In this document: positions 44,508 through 56,280 of the stretch, in pieces
How the letters are laid out: the number at the start of each line of letters is the position of its first letter
Position numbering within the stretch: position 1 is the stretch's first letter
From: Diphasiastrum complanatum
Taxonomy: Eukaryota; Streptophyta; Lycopodiopsida; Lycopodiales; Lycopodiaceae
Direction: 5' to 3'
DNA: 64,000 bases
NCBI GenBank assembly: GCA_029204225.1
Contig: CM055108.1
Span: forward strand, 46,793,486 to 46,857,485
Notes under the pieces: generated by a model
Database searches by the model: none
Told to the model about the DNA's origin: nothing
Seen by the model: the letters and a program-made list of their open reading frames with translations, nothing else
Translations under genes and position numbers: made by a program

Positions 44508-45100
44508 TTAAAATATATCTATCTGATGTTGGTGAAAATCCTTTGAGTTTGGATTCTTTGCTTTGCATTTGAAGTGAAGATGAACAAAGAATCCATCATA
44601 GCAAATTTGAAATATCTTCACTTCAAATGCAAAGCAAAGAATCCAAACTTCGACATCAGACTTCACTTCAAATTTGATAGAAATATTTTCCAAATGCCTT
44701 TGAAAAATATTCCACCAACTTGCTACTATGCCAATGTACCTCCTGCATGTCTGATGTCGATCTTGGGTATGCAAAGTCCACATGCATGAAGTTGGCTGCA
44801 AGAAAGACTGAAAAAACCGAGGCTTCCATGCCTCATCATGACCACAGAGATCATACAGATCAAGATTGTACCATGAGCAATATTCAAGATTAAGCATACT
44901 AGCTTCACTAGTCCAAAAAATATGAACTCTATCCAAAATGGATCTAATCTTGAAAACATACTCAAACTTGATCAAATTAAGGCTAAATACTTTCTTGAGG
45001 GTGTAAGTGTCCTCAGTGGATGCTTCACTTAACCTCACAAGAAGTTTACAATATGCCTCAATACATGAAAAAAACTTCTTTTTTCAAACTATGAGTACTA
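44508..45100 (-). pseudogene. Element E 3' accessory coding segment (shared with D)
   Basis: The minus-strand frame reads EAYCKLLVRLSEASTEDTYT, KIRSILDRVHIFWTSEASM and DLYDLCGHDEAWKPRF. The order and spacing parallel the D segment at 38023-38355. It includes the 176-codon ORF at 44508-45038; the upstream residues continue the homology past that ORF's start. A second copy lies in the truncated element at 48495-48925. Confidence 0.5.
44547..44648. repeat. Perfect 35-bp inverted repeat (hairpin) in element E
   Basis: The arms 44547-44581 and 44614-44648 are exact reverse complements (starting GTTTGGATTCTTTGCTTTGC) around a 32-base loop. The second E copy has only the left arm, at about 48541-48575, so the right arm is a later inverted duplication. 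Confidence 0.93.
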
Positions 45101-46920
45101 AACTCATACTTGCTCTTACTCAATTTAAGAGCATACAAATGATGGTACAACATCTTGCTTTCTAGATGTTTTGGAAACATAATCAAGTCACAAAAGACAA
45201 GAAGTAATTCCAAACTAAAGACTTCATTCAAAAATAGAATAGTCTTACTTGATCTTTGAGATAAGCAAATCTCAATTAAGCAAGATACATCATTAATCAA
45301 AGAAGAAGAACAATAGGTGAGTAAAACAAAATGAAAACCACTTTTACTTTTCTTTTCTTTTCCATGAAATAAGATCAACAAGGACTCGGCCTTGTACAAT
45401 GATGAAGATCTCCTTGGACATGCATGTTGAGGATACTCCTCCTCAAACCTTGACCTCATCACAACCTGATTACTTGCCATAGTAATGACTTGTGATGCAC
45501 TATGAGACACTGTGCTCTCGGCCACTTCCAAGATAGAAAATAGATCTTCAAAATCAAGAACTTCTCCATGCTCAAATACCTTCGAGATAGAGAGTGTAAA
45601 GGCTATGTAGCCTTCCTTGGTGGATAAGCATCCAACCATGATCCACAGACTAGGATCACCATCCTTCTTACTTTCCAAGAAATCACATACAAAGCAATAG
45701 TCTTCAAGAAACATACACATGCACCAAAAAACTTGAAGAGACAAGACACAACCAAATGTAACTTGTGGATCCATCAATGGTACATGCAAAGCAAGAAACA
45801 TCTTCCTTGCTTACTGATAAAGAAAGATGAACATTGGAATGTTCCAACTCCATAAAATGTTCTGTCTTTTTAGAAGACATTAAATATGGATCCGTAAGTG
45901 ATTTTGCCATAGAATAAGCCACTCTTGGCTTGATCTCCTTGACTATAATAGGCATAGACCTGAAGTTGGAAACATACAACTTCCTATGCCATAGCTCCTT
46001 CTTGGAAACATAAGTCAACAATGCAGCATCACATAAACTTGAATTTTCATGCACATCTAGCTTGAAAATACCTCCATATTTAGATCCACTTGCAAGGATC
46101 TTATCTTCTTTCTTTATGAAACAACCATTGATATTGAAATCCAGTTCATGACCATCATCTAACAACTTTCCTACACTAATCACACTCTTTGTGAGACTAG
46201 GCACATAGAGAACATTGGAAAGTGTAAAATTCATAGAAGATGTAAGTTTTAAGGAACAACTTCTAGCACCTTCAATTGCACATGCATTACCAACTACTTT
46301 GTATATTGATTTCTTAGGATCTAGAACAAATTCAATAGAAACAAAAGAATCTTTGGAGCAACTCATATGAGTTGTTGCTCCACTATCAATATACCATGAT
46401 ACATCATTAAAAGGTAAAGAAGAAAAACTAGACATCAGAAGAGATGCCTCTTCACAACTTGCATGTGAGTCTTCTATGATACAACTGGTTTGAACTTCTT
46501 GTGTCTTCTTTTTGAAGTTAGAAGGATGAGTTGACTCATCTTCTACTCCACCATAGTCTTTGTTCTTTGCTTTTTTCTTGGCGAAGGCACGAGAGTACTG
46601 GTTCTTACTCCTCTTTCTTGACTTGATCTCGGCTTCATGAAGGTTCTTCAGAGTCTCCCAAGTCTTGCTGAGGTGCATGAACTAATCTCTCTCAACATCT
46701 CATTAGAGATGTTCAATTTGATGATATGTAGAGCAATTCTTGCTCTCTTCTTGAATTTTTGAGCCTCATCAAAAGCTGCAGGTTCAACTTTAGTTCCAGT
46801 TACAATATCCATTACACCATAGAGAATCAACAAGGATTCTATCCTATCCTTCCAAATTGAACAGTTAAAGGTGTATAGTCTTTTACTAGCTTGAAAGAGA
46901 CAATCTCCTACAGATGCCAT
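45058..46920 (-). pseudogene. Element E gag, protease, pre-integrase and integrase remnant
   Basis: The ATG at 46920 opens MASVGDCLFQASKRLYTFN with the SIWKDRIES block. A frameshift near 46660 leads to a second frame with the protease site WYIDSGATTHM, LYVPSLTKSVISVGKLLDD and ELWHRKL. A decayed integrase (MELEHSNVHLSLS) and a linker follow. There is no zinc knuckle and no reverse transcriptase. Another frame change lies near 45704-45801. Confidence 0.82.
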
Positions 46921-47611
46921 GAATGTGAAGACTCTTGTAATTGGACTGCAATATGTTTGAGCTTATTCCTATCTGACTTAGAGTTGCTGCTCTCTTTCAC
47001 TATAGGTATTTTCAAAAAATGTACTACCTTCCTATGTGAAACACATGCAACTGTATTTGAGACAGATCTCAAATATTCCACAAGACAAGCTAACTAGATC
47101 AGATACACAAAGTGGATTGAGACACTTTGGTTAGTTTGAATCCTACTTTTGGCACGTGTGAAATGTAACAAAAGAAAACATTATTGACACTCAGAAGGCT
47201 CAAAGGGTGTTCAATTACTTTAAACTCAGTCTTGATCTTTAGTTTCTTGTGTAGGATGCTCAAAACCATGAATTCAGAACAAAGTATAAAGTGATTCAAA
47301 TCAAAATGTTGTCACTCGGATTTTGGACCTATCCTAATCCTCTTTAAGAGCTTATAACTCTTGCTAGACACTTCAGATTGATTTGGTTTCGATTTTCTAG
47401 TGAAGTTCATTAGAAGCTAGCCTCTGATTTTCGCACGTGTGGAATTCCAGAATTACGTACTACCTCAATTCAGGTCTGAAAATTCATTTCAGGTCCGATT
47501 TGATCCAATTACACTTCAGAGAAAGGTTAGAAAAAGTGCAAAACTGCTTTTTTGCTTGTTTATCTCTCAATTTCTTGTACTGTCAGGGTTATTGCATGCA
47601 AAGCTTAATGA
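46921..47611 (-). other. Element E leader
   Basis: About 690 bases between the primer-binding site and gag. No gene is seen. Confidence 0.7.
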
Positions 47612-47624
47612 GGCTCTGATACCA
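47612..47624 (-). promoter_or_regulatory. Primer-binding site of element E
   Basis: On the minus strand this reads TGGTATCAGAGCC directly beside the LTR. Confidence 0.93.
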
Positions 47625-48494
47625 TGTTGGAAATTCCAGAATTCACACGTGTGGGGAATGTTCACAAGAGTGACTGATCTTGATTAAGATTTGTGATTGG
47701 CACAGTACCCTGATTCTAGATTGTTCAACAAGATCTAGTTTAGAAGATATGGCTAATTCACAATCTAGCATGCTAATCAATAGACTATGATAGCAATGAA
47801 TCAAAGAATGATTAAAAGTACAAGATTACAATGCATAAGCATTAGCCTCAACACGAGTTAGAGAGAGAGAGATCTAGAGAGATAACAAGAAAAAATAGTT
47901 TAGATCCAACCAAGCATGAGATAGCTACAAAACTTTGGTTCTTCATTACTTTGTGAATGAGAATGATATGTACATATATAGGAGAGCCAAAATTCGTGGT
48001 ACTCCTTGCATTCAATGCACATCCTACACCTATTCAAGTGCAAACAACTATTAACTTGACACCTAACTGCTAGCATGCATAGGTTGCACCTAACTTCTAC
48101 CTACTTTCTCCAAATGGCAATTTCTCAACTAGCCATGTACAAATCTACATGCATGTGTCCATTAGAGTGATTTCATGCTTTGAATGTCACTATGGAAACT
48201 TAGAACATTATGTATTTATTGTGGCTCGAGTTTCTACAAGGTCATAATTGACCAATTCCATGTGAATCTCTATATGCATGTCAAACTAGACATTGTCAAC
48301 ATTATTGCATATCATATTAGACCAACTAGACTTTATGCATGTCACTGGAATTTGATCTACCTAATCCAAACTCGCCCTATTCTACAAGGATATGTGCTCA
48401 ATTCACATGCCTTGGATATGTACAAAATATTTACATGGGTAGGATCCCCCAAACATTAACAACATATGATAGATATGTTTTACAATTTTTAACA
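47625..48494 (-). repeat. Element E 5' LTR, shared with a second E copy
   Basis: 870 bases, TG...CA, matching 43631-44500. On its left is a primer-binding site. On its right is the purine tract (TAAGGAGGAC on the minus strand) of another E copy, so this one LTR is 5' for one element and 3' for the next. Confidence 0.9.
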
Positions 48495-48925
48495 GTCCTC
48501 CTTAAAATATATCTATCTGATGTTGGTGAAAATCCTTTGAGTTTGGATTCTTTGCTTTGCATTTGAAGTGAAGATGAACAAAGAATCCATCATAGCAGTA
48601 TGCTTACCAAATCCATGATAAGTTCTCTTTGATAGAAATATTTTCCAAATGCCTTTGAAAAATATTCCACCAACCTGCTACTATGCCAATGTACCTCCTG
48701 CATGTCTGATGTCGATCCTGGGTATGCAAAGTCCACATGCATGAAGTTGGCTGCAAGAAAGACTGAAAAAACCGAGGCTTCCATGCCTCATCAGGACCAC
48801 AGAGATCATACAGATCAAGATTGTACCATGAGCAATATTCAAGATTAAGCATACTAGCTTCACTAGTCCAAAAAATATGAACTCTATCCAAAATGGATCT
48901 AATCTTGAAACCATACTCAAACTTT
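48495..48925 (-). mobile_element. Truncated second E element (3' internal end)
   Basis: This repeats 44501-44960, missing the hairpin's right arm, and stops at about 48925 where unrelated sequence begins. It carries part of the accessory coding segment. Confidence 0.88.
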
Positions 48926-49331
48926 CTTACAAAAGCCCATATTAGTTGGCTCTACATGCAAGGTGATTCTTAGAATTTTTTATACTCATCAATTTGGGTC
49001 TTTAGAATCGGTTGATAGTAAATAACCAAATTAAGAACTTTGTTTGAAAGCCCATATCCGATTGGAAGGGTCTCGGCCCAACAATAATATGGACCTGAAA
49101 TTTCAAAGGCCCCTCCCAAGTTGCAAGCTTTATGAGGGCTATTATACTATTATAGTATGACAACCTTTCCCGGGCCTCCTTCCGACCCTGGGATTTCTGC
49201 TGGCTTCTGTGTCTGTTTCTTCCCAGAAAGGCCTTGCGTGCTCTCTCCGTCTTTCGGTCATTAATTCATTCATTCAATGATTAATGCTTGATCCTGGAAT
49301 TCCTTTGATCGATGCAGCCGAGCCGATCACA
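48926..49331 (+). promoter_or_regulatory. Possible promoter and 5' untranslated region
   Basis: Non-repetitive sequence with AAGCCCATAT near 49049 and GGCCCAACAA near 49075, both resembling plant telobox-associated or site II GCCCA elements. A pyrimidine-rich stretch follows before the ATG at 49332. This supports, but does not prove, a gene start here. Confidence 0.3.
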
Positions 49332-50634
49332 ATGGCTGGGTAAGGAATTGATGATGCCCTTTTGATTGAAGCGGCATTTGTAGATGCACGTGTTTGCTTC
49401 ATTGCCCAATCGCTCTCTCTATCTCTCTTTCCTGTATTTGGTTCCTTTTTCGATAAGCAATCGTTTCGGTCCTCTAGAAGCATTTGTTCGAAACAATTGT
49501 GTGTTTGTCCAAGCTCCAGAAGCAATTGTTTCTGTTCGCAGATGCTAGCTAGCAATAGGAGTTTTTACTAGCACTTCCGCCTTTGATGTGCTCTGCATTC
49601 AGCGGATTGTTTTGCGCTCTGCATTTGGCAGGATAGAGGGCCACATTTGCGATTGGGTTTCAGAAACAAATACGCAATACTTGCCTCCGGGGTACGCCCC
49701 TTTGTTGTATCTGCGGCCAGTGGTTTTAAGGCCTAGAAGGTTAAATTTACCGACTGGTCAGTTAAAAGGTTAGTTCTGGATCTCTTCTGCCGCTTTTTTG
49801 TGGAGTCAAATGTGACATTGCTTGAATTTAAGGACAACGAATGAGTTTAACCATACAGAATATGATAGCTTAACTTCCAGAATAGGCTCAAGGAGTCATT
49901 TATTAAATTTGAATGCATATTGGTACCAAAAGAATGCAGCCTCATTTGTTGTCTATCAAGGCATTTGAAAAATATGACTCGAGATTTTTTAGTAGATAAC
50001 CTATACATTAACATTTGTTTGCAAGTAATCCTAAGAGCAGTTACTTCTACTCTCAAAGTTCTTCGATGTAGTCATTTTCAATGATGTTACACAATATCGT
50101 TGATACTCCTATTATCTAAAATCTAGCATGAATGATGCATTCACAAAATTGTATTTTTTTTCTTAGAAATTTGTCTTGATCATAATGATGTATGCAAGCC
50201 AACATACAAAACAAAGTAGATCAAATTTACTAACAAAGAATTTAGGACATTCCAATGGAATGTTACCTCTTTGGCACTTTATCATTGAAATTATCATTTT
50301 AACTAGTTCAATGTTCTCTATACCTTTGTACCAGAAATTATCTAGTTCTAGCACATAGTTTGAAATGCTACTTCAAATCAACTTAACTCATTGTTATACA
50401 ATTGCAGATTCTTGATTGGTGAGAACTTACCTAAGGAAGTATGTTGTTTGTGCAATGAACAATTCGTATCTGAAATATTCTTTTGTGAAATAGAACACCT
50501 AATTTAATTAAAAATGTCAATGTATCATGTTGATTAGTAGAGGGCGCTTCTATTTTTGTTGCAGAACAACGAGAATCATTTCCAACCTTGAAATGTTGGC
50601 CCTTTCCCCACCAAAAATCTTTAATTTATTCTAG
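49332..50634 (+). CDS. Candidate 5' end of a spliced host gene (three exons, unknown product)
   Basis: The ATG at 49332 gives an 8-base exon ending at a GTAAGG donor (49340). An acceptor TTTGGCAG ends at 49631, and the exon 49632-49768 continues in frame (IEGHICDWVSETNTQYLPP, then LYLRPVVLRPRRLNLP) to a GTTAGT donor. An acceptor TTTTTGTTGCAG ends at 50564, and the exon 50565-50634 keeps the frame open to a GTGTTA donor. The agreement of phases across both introns is the main evidence. The product is not recognised and no later exons are convincing; chance is a real possibility. Confidence 0.3.
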
Positions 50635-53052
50635 GTGTTAATTTGATTCCTCACTAGGAATTGACAGCCATCTACTTTGAGTGGGTTACTAGAGGATGTT
50701 GTCATAAAAGGTGTAGTTGGGCCAATAAGTAAGAGTGGAAGCTTAAATTGAACAAGGTCTCTTTAGGGAGAAATAGTGGCCATTAACATATGCTCCAACT
50801 TGGAAAAAGAGGGCTTATATTACAAAGCCAAAAAGTGGGAATACTAATTTTCAGGATTTTTGGCTCTTAATAAAATTAAAATTTATTATGATTGTCATAA
50901 TAAGTGACTAGCCCACTTCCAATAAGATGGTATCAATGTGATTTTTCTAAACTTTGCTTGTCCATCCTTTTTATACCAATTTTGCAAATAAATTTAAGTT
51001 TCACATATTTGTAGGTTGTCTCCTTGGATCCTTTTTATTGAACAATTTTAACATTTGTACAAAGTTTTCATATTTTTTTAGAGAAGATTAGGACAAAAAC
51101 AAGCATTTTCATATTGGGATGTAAACAATGCCAGTGTGATCTCCCCAGCTCGAAGACAAAACATGAGCTTTTGTTTTATGATTGGTTAGGTAAAATAGCT
51201 AGTGATTTATATGCCTAGTATTCTTCTAAGTTTTGGTTAGCTCTAGTACAATTTTGTTGGGGCAATCTTCACTTTTTGTGCATCTTTGGGTGCTTTCTAT
51301 TGTTGGGTATTCTAAACATTGATTTTTCATAAATAGAAGTTTTAGGATAGTAGTTCTCCATTTGCTTCTCAAAAGATGTAAACATGGTGTTTTATAGATT
51401 TGATTAAGTGTTCTGGGCTCTATTCATCAAACATCGACGTAACAATTGTATCCCTTTCAAGGAAATTGGATAACTATCACAATATTCTCATTTGCTGTCA
51501 AATCTGAAGAAAGTACAAGGCCCATGGAAAATACAATAGACGATTCAACTTTTGGAGGCCCTTTGATAAGCATTAACGATGATGGTCTAAGGCTTTTTGC
51601 ATAGACTCCATAGGGTTGAATATTGCATGTCTCCTAATACCTTTGTTATGTAGACAACATCAACATATAATAAAGCTGATGGTCAAAGACTTTGAAGGTG
51701 GACTCAATATAGTTGAAGATTGCATGTCTCCCATGTTATGTCGAATATTATCCTAGATGTATGTTATGAACATCTGAAGATAGTACTGATTTCTCTATAT
51801 AAATTTGTGAAATTGGATATATTCTAATTTCACAAATAGATATTTGAAGATGGTAAGAACAATTGTCTCCTATGTTCTATAGGGTACTCTCCTAGACATA
51901 ACATTATAATAAGGATGATGGTCTAAGACTTTGGATGTGGACTCAATAGAGTTGAAGATTGTTTTTCTCCCATGTTATGTCAAATATTATCCTAGACATA
52001 ACATCAAATGTTTATTGAAAATGTATGTTTGTTATGAACATTTGAAGATGGTGGTACGAACAATTGTTGCATGAGTTATGTCCCCACTAGCCTAGATTTT
52101 TGAAAATGGAATAATGGGTGTTCTAACTCATAGGTGAAATTGATAAGAAGTTTAGCATGTGCATAAATTTTGTTCCCATAATCACATGATAATCTATTCA
52201 TTTTGTTAAATTGTAGATGTTAATTCTTTATTGCTTGCACACGACGAAGCTTAACAAAGAGCGAAGATGTTTTTTTTTTTTTTTAATTTGGTCTTTTAAT
52301 GTGCTGTCATCATATATGAAAATGTTTATGTTATTGGGTACATGTGGACATAAGATCCTCAAGAAAAGTGTAATCAACTGTAAGGGAAAGCATCTCGTCA
52401 ATATGTCTCCAATCGATATTGACTTCTCTTGAAAGAAGGAACAAAAAACGTGATTCTAAAACATCACTCTTGTGATTCCAACCAGCTATCCAATTCAATG
52501 TTGCTTGAGGACCTATAATAGATAGGAATAGAGCAAAGAAATGATGAACTTGGCATGAGTATGCCATAAAAATATACAAGTGGGAATCGAAAATATGTTT
52601 TTCTTTTTTACGATATGCATAAGAATAGCTTTTGGACGAAACAAACACAAGCACAAAAAGAAGTGAAATCAAAAGAGCATAGAAGATGACAAAAATGAAA
52701 TGGTAAGGCAATGAAAAGAAACACTAGTAAAAATTTTGGAAGCTGGAAATCTAATTAAGTGGCTCCAAAGCACAACTAGTATAAAAGTATGTAACATAAT
52801 TGCACATTTTGTTCTGGAATACATTCCGGGTAATCCCGTTAGGGTTTCTAAGAACGTGCATTAAAATTATTATTTTTTGGGTTCTAAAGAAAGGAATAGG
52901 AATTTTGGTTTTTTTTTGTTCTATCACATTGTCAACTTTTTTAGGTTGCTTGAAATGTTTGATGTTTTTTTTGTTAAGGAAAAAAAAGGTGTTCCAGAAC
53001 GTTGTATGGTACGTAATATGTAATAAGAAGCTATTGAGGGAGCAGACTCTTG
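50635..53052. other. AT-rich intergenic or intronic sequence
   Basis: Contains the diverged repeats listed at 51590-52030 and a T-run at 52269. An unrecognised 126-codon minus-strand ORF lies at 52331-52711 (NWIAGWNHKSDVLESRF). Imperfect inverted phrases GTTCTGGAA (52811) and TTCCAGAAC (52992) flank the last 200 bases. Nothing here can be assigned. Confidence 0.5.
51590..52030 (+). repeat. Diverged direct repeats
   Basis: GGACTCAATAxAGTTGAAGATTG followed by TCTCCCATGTTATGTCxAATA and TATCCTAGA occurs near 51690 and 51940. A poorer copy lies near 51600 (GACTCCATAGGGTTGAATATTG) and a partial one near 51865. Confidence 0.7.
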
Positions 53053-56000
53053 TCAACACCCCAAGTAGATTATTGGTCCACACAAAAACACTAATAGGCT
53101 GAAAAAGAACTGCTATAAACCTCAAAACTGTAAACCAAAAATCAGCAAGTATTTATGAAGCCAAATCACTAAAGAAACTCTTCAAAATAGGCGCTAGGCT
53201 AATAGATGTTGCTCATGTGTTGTGAAAATTGGCCTGCAAGAAAAGTACTCAAAGTGTGAGAATATCTTAAAATGATAGATGCTTGATGTCAATAAAGGAT
53301 GTCCTTTGTCATCCTAACTTTTCTTGGTTATGCAACTACTTTCAATCATAGATTAAGTATATCTATATTTAGATCAATTGTTGACTAGGTTTTGAATGAT
53401 GTGTGTTTTCCTAGATGGAAAGCTTATTGAGAACATAAGCTTTGGTAATTCCTTTTAGATGGAGCGACTACTTCTAATTTTTGTTGAGCATATGAAACCT
53501 AAGCAATTTTTAAGGGGAATTCATTCAAGGGTCTTTTTTGTGCATTAATTCTTTTATGAATTTCATGGTTTTTATCTATCCCTAAAGTATCCCTTTGAAT
53601 ATCCTAAACCCCCAAATACTTTTTCAATTCTTCAAATTTTTTAACTAAAAGAAACAATAGATAGTATTTTTCTTGTTCAAGGTTATTTTCGAAACAGGCA
53701 ACTATGCCATGGAGTAACCCTTTTTCAACAATTGGTTTGAATAGGTAATTCTCCTCTACTTGTCGGATTTTCAATACTCTTTTGACTACTAGGAAAATAA
53801 ACTGATTAAATCCATAGCGATATTTTGCACTATGCTTGACACAAACAGCCTTGTCCATTCTAGGAAGAAGAGCGTGCTAGTTATGGCTAGAAAACCAGCC
53901 TTTAAATCCCCAAGTGCTATAGATGATACCCTTTGCAAAGATTATTTCGGCTTTATAGAGTACGTTACATGCACGAGAAGCTTGTATGTAGTTGTTTGTT
54001 TTTAATGCATGCAATATATATGACTTTGCCATCCTAGAAACATAACTAGTGACTCCTATTATTACCAGTTAGCATCACACTTGTTTGTAGTCCACATTGT
54101 TTTACCTCTTAGTATGTGGACAAGTACTTTTAGGTAATATAGATTTTTTCCTTTGAAATTTGTAGTTATTTATAATCACTTTTTGTAAAGCCTTTCTTCC
54201 TCTTTGTTCTGCATGAGCAAGCTGCATCAAGGGGAGAACATCTATGTGCATTTTGAGTTATACAAATGATAGGAAGAGAAAGATTGCTTATTTATAGTGG
54301 ATCCTCTTTTTCAATTTGGGTCCCTCCATATCTCTTTTATTTTATTTGAAAAGAGTTTTCTTTCTTCAATTTGCCAAAGTAGCCCTTTTTTTGTATTCTC
54401 CCATCCCACGATAGAGATGCATGACATGTGATGTAGTCATTCTCACTAATAACTAGAAAGGATCCTCTCTTCCTAAAGGAACATAGCTGGGCGCACAGAG
54501 CGACCTACTAGCTAAGCAGTTGCATGGGTATGCAATACTAAATGCAGACGATGATTCGTAGTCATTTGGTATGTATATTCATTTTCCTATGCAAAAAGAA
54601 ATCAGCATAATATCAAACAAATTACATAGTATATACATTAGGAAATCATCTCTTTTGCACTAAGCACTCTCCCTTGTGTTACGAGGATTTCTAGTTCTAG
54701 TCTGTTACAAACTTTTGTGATGAGGAAAGGTTCTTCCCTGTGCATTCTTGTAGGATATAATAAATCTACGATTCTCAACATTCACGTTGCATGCCTATTG
54801 ATGCCATCTTTAGGAATTACATTCATAGATACATGTAGCAATCCACAATATTTGTTGTGTCTTTTGTTTGAATTTAGCTATGCACATTTCTCCTTAAGTT
54901 TTCATATGATTTTGATCTTTGGAGTTGCTCATCTAGTTGTCATGATATCATTTTTTTTTATGAAAATTATATTGATTATAGTATGAATAGATATGTTAGT
55001 ATATGTTTTTGACAAAAGTCTTCAAATAAATTTTATGAGGGATGAGTACACTTATAAAACAAAAGTATCACATTCACATTCTTAACAAACAAAGCAAGAA
55101 AATCATGTAATGATAGTTTCTTGCCTGGGTTACATAATGGATATAAGAGTCTAGTCGAATTTGCAGGAGTGAAGTAATGGCAGTTATATTCCATATCATT
55201 TTCAAACTTCTTTGTCTATTTTAAATTTTGGACAATAAGTTTTTGTTATGTTATCTATGTTATCATATGTATGCATTTTCTCTATGTTATCATATGTATG
55301 TATTATCTATAAATTGATTTGCATGTAAGGACTTTACATGTAAGTAATTGGCCATCTCAAGTAGTTGAAGGGTTGATCACAAAATGAATGGATGTACTAT
55401 TTTTCTAGGAGGTTGAATAGATTGATTGCCTTGGGTGGACAAAGGTATTGTCTACCTAGTAGGATGGTCAGATAACGTTGTAGGTACTAATAGTGTGGGC
55501 AAGCAAATGTATTGTTCTACTTTTGGGGTACTATATCATGAAATGTACTTATTATGAACTGTGGTTAAGGTTTGGGATAGCTAGGGACCATCTCACTACA
55601 ATCAAATGGACAAGTTGAATAGATGAGCGAACCAAGTGGTCAAGGATATTCTTCACGCTACTTATTAGATACAGGCTGAATGAGGGACATACCTCGCACT
55701 CTTGGAGTTTGCTTACAAAAGGAAAAGCATTCGACCATTGTTACGTGTCCTTTGATGGTGACGTATGGATATGAACCACACTATCTCATCAATGGTAAAG
55801 TAGAGAGTGCAAAGACATCATAGATATGAACCACACTATCTCATGAATGGTAAAGTAGAGAGTGCAAAGACATCATATATGTAGAAAACTTGATTTCTTG
55901 CCAAGGAAAAGATGATGTGAGACCAAGATTGAACATAGAAAACCCTTACACTTTTAATACATGGACCTAGTTTTTCTTGGAGTTCTTAAGGACTAGATTC

Positions 56001-56065
56001 TACATGCTAGCAAATGTCCAAAGTTATAGCTTCATTTCTATGGACCACATATTGCTCGAGCTCCT
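53053..56065. repeat. Right arm of the large inverted duplication
   Basis: Reverse-complement partner of 1-2879. The inner boundary is at about 53053 (GTCAACACCCC). Inside it the sequence does not continue into anything found next to the left arm. This arm keeps more of the gypsy integrase. Confidence 0.93.
53604..53858 (-). CDS. Second copy of the 84-codon SMEK/PP4R3-like ORF
   Basis: The frame is open from ATG to stop, differing from the left copy at residues 5, 42 and 63 (V, P and E here). For the family resemblance and doubts see 2074-2328. An intact frame in both arms may reflect recent duplication rather than selection. Confidence 0.4.
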   Translation of the reverse strand: MDKAVCVKHSAKYRYGFNQFIFLVVKRVLKIRQVEENYLFKPIVEKGLLHGIVACFENNLEQEKYYLLFLLVKKFEELKKYLGV

Positions 56066-56280
56066 TGATTTTGTGAAGGTTCAGCTGATTTTTCATGTAA
56101 GTAGACTGCTTCCATGATATGGACAACGTTACTGTTGAGTTGCAGGAGGAAGATTACGAGGATCATGTACAAAAATTATCTGATTCTTGAATACTTGGTA
56201 ACATGGAAGAAATATCTTTAGAAGACGTGACTTAGTAATCATTGAATTTTTTGTCCCTTCGGGCTGCCTCGAATCTGTGG
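55585..56280 (+). pseudogene. Ty3/gypsy integrase remnant
   Basis: Across broken frames it reads ANQVVKDILHATY and YLALLEFAYKR, then TYGYEPHYLINGKVESA, a decayed HFYGPH segment and an acidic tail near 56140 (LQEEDYEDHV). This is the end of a plant gypsy integrase. It overlaps the outer end of the right arm. Confidence 0.68.

Larger units (their letters stand above)
43631..48494 (-). mobile_element. Non-autonomous copia element E
   Basis: Two 870-base LTRs (about a dozen differences by eye) enclose 3.1 kb containing gag, protease, pre-integrase and a truncated integrase, but no reverse transcriptase. The primer-binding site is perfect (47612-47624). After the right LTR the sequence continues with a copy of E's own 3' internal end, so the right LTR also serves a second, truncated element. 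Confidence 0.9.

Noticed and set aside
48184-48566. ORFs of 91 and 75 codons repeated at 44181-44572
   Set aside because: They lie in the E LTRs and adjoining 3' end, antisense to the element. Repetition reflects the LTR copies.
52331-52711. 126-codon minus-strand ORF as a membrane protein
   Set aside because: The hydrophobic start comes from T-rich sequence. No family is recognised and the region has no other gene signals, so it is mentioned only within the gap description.
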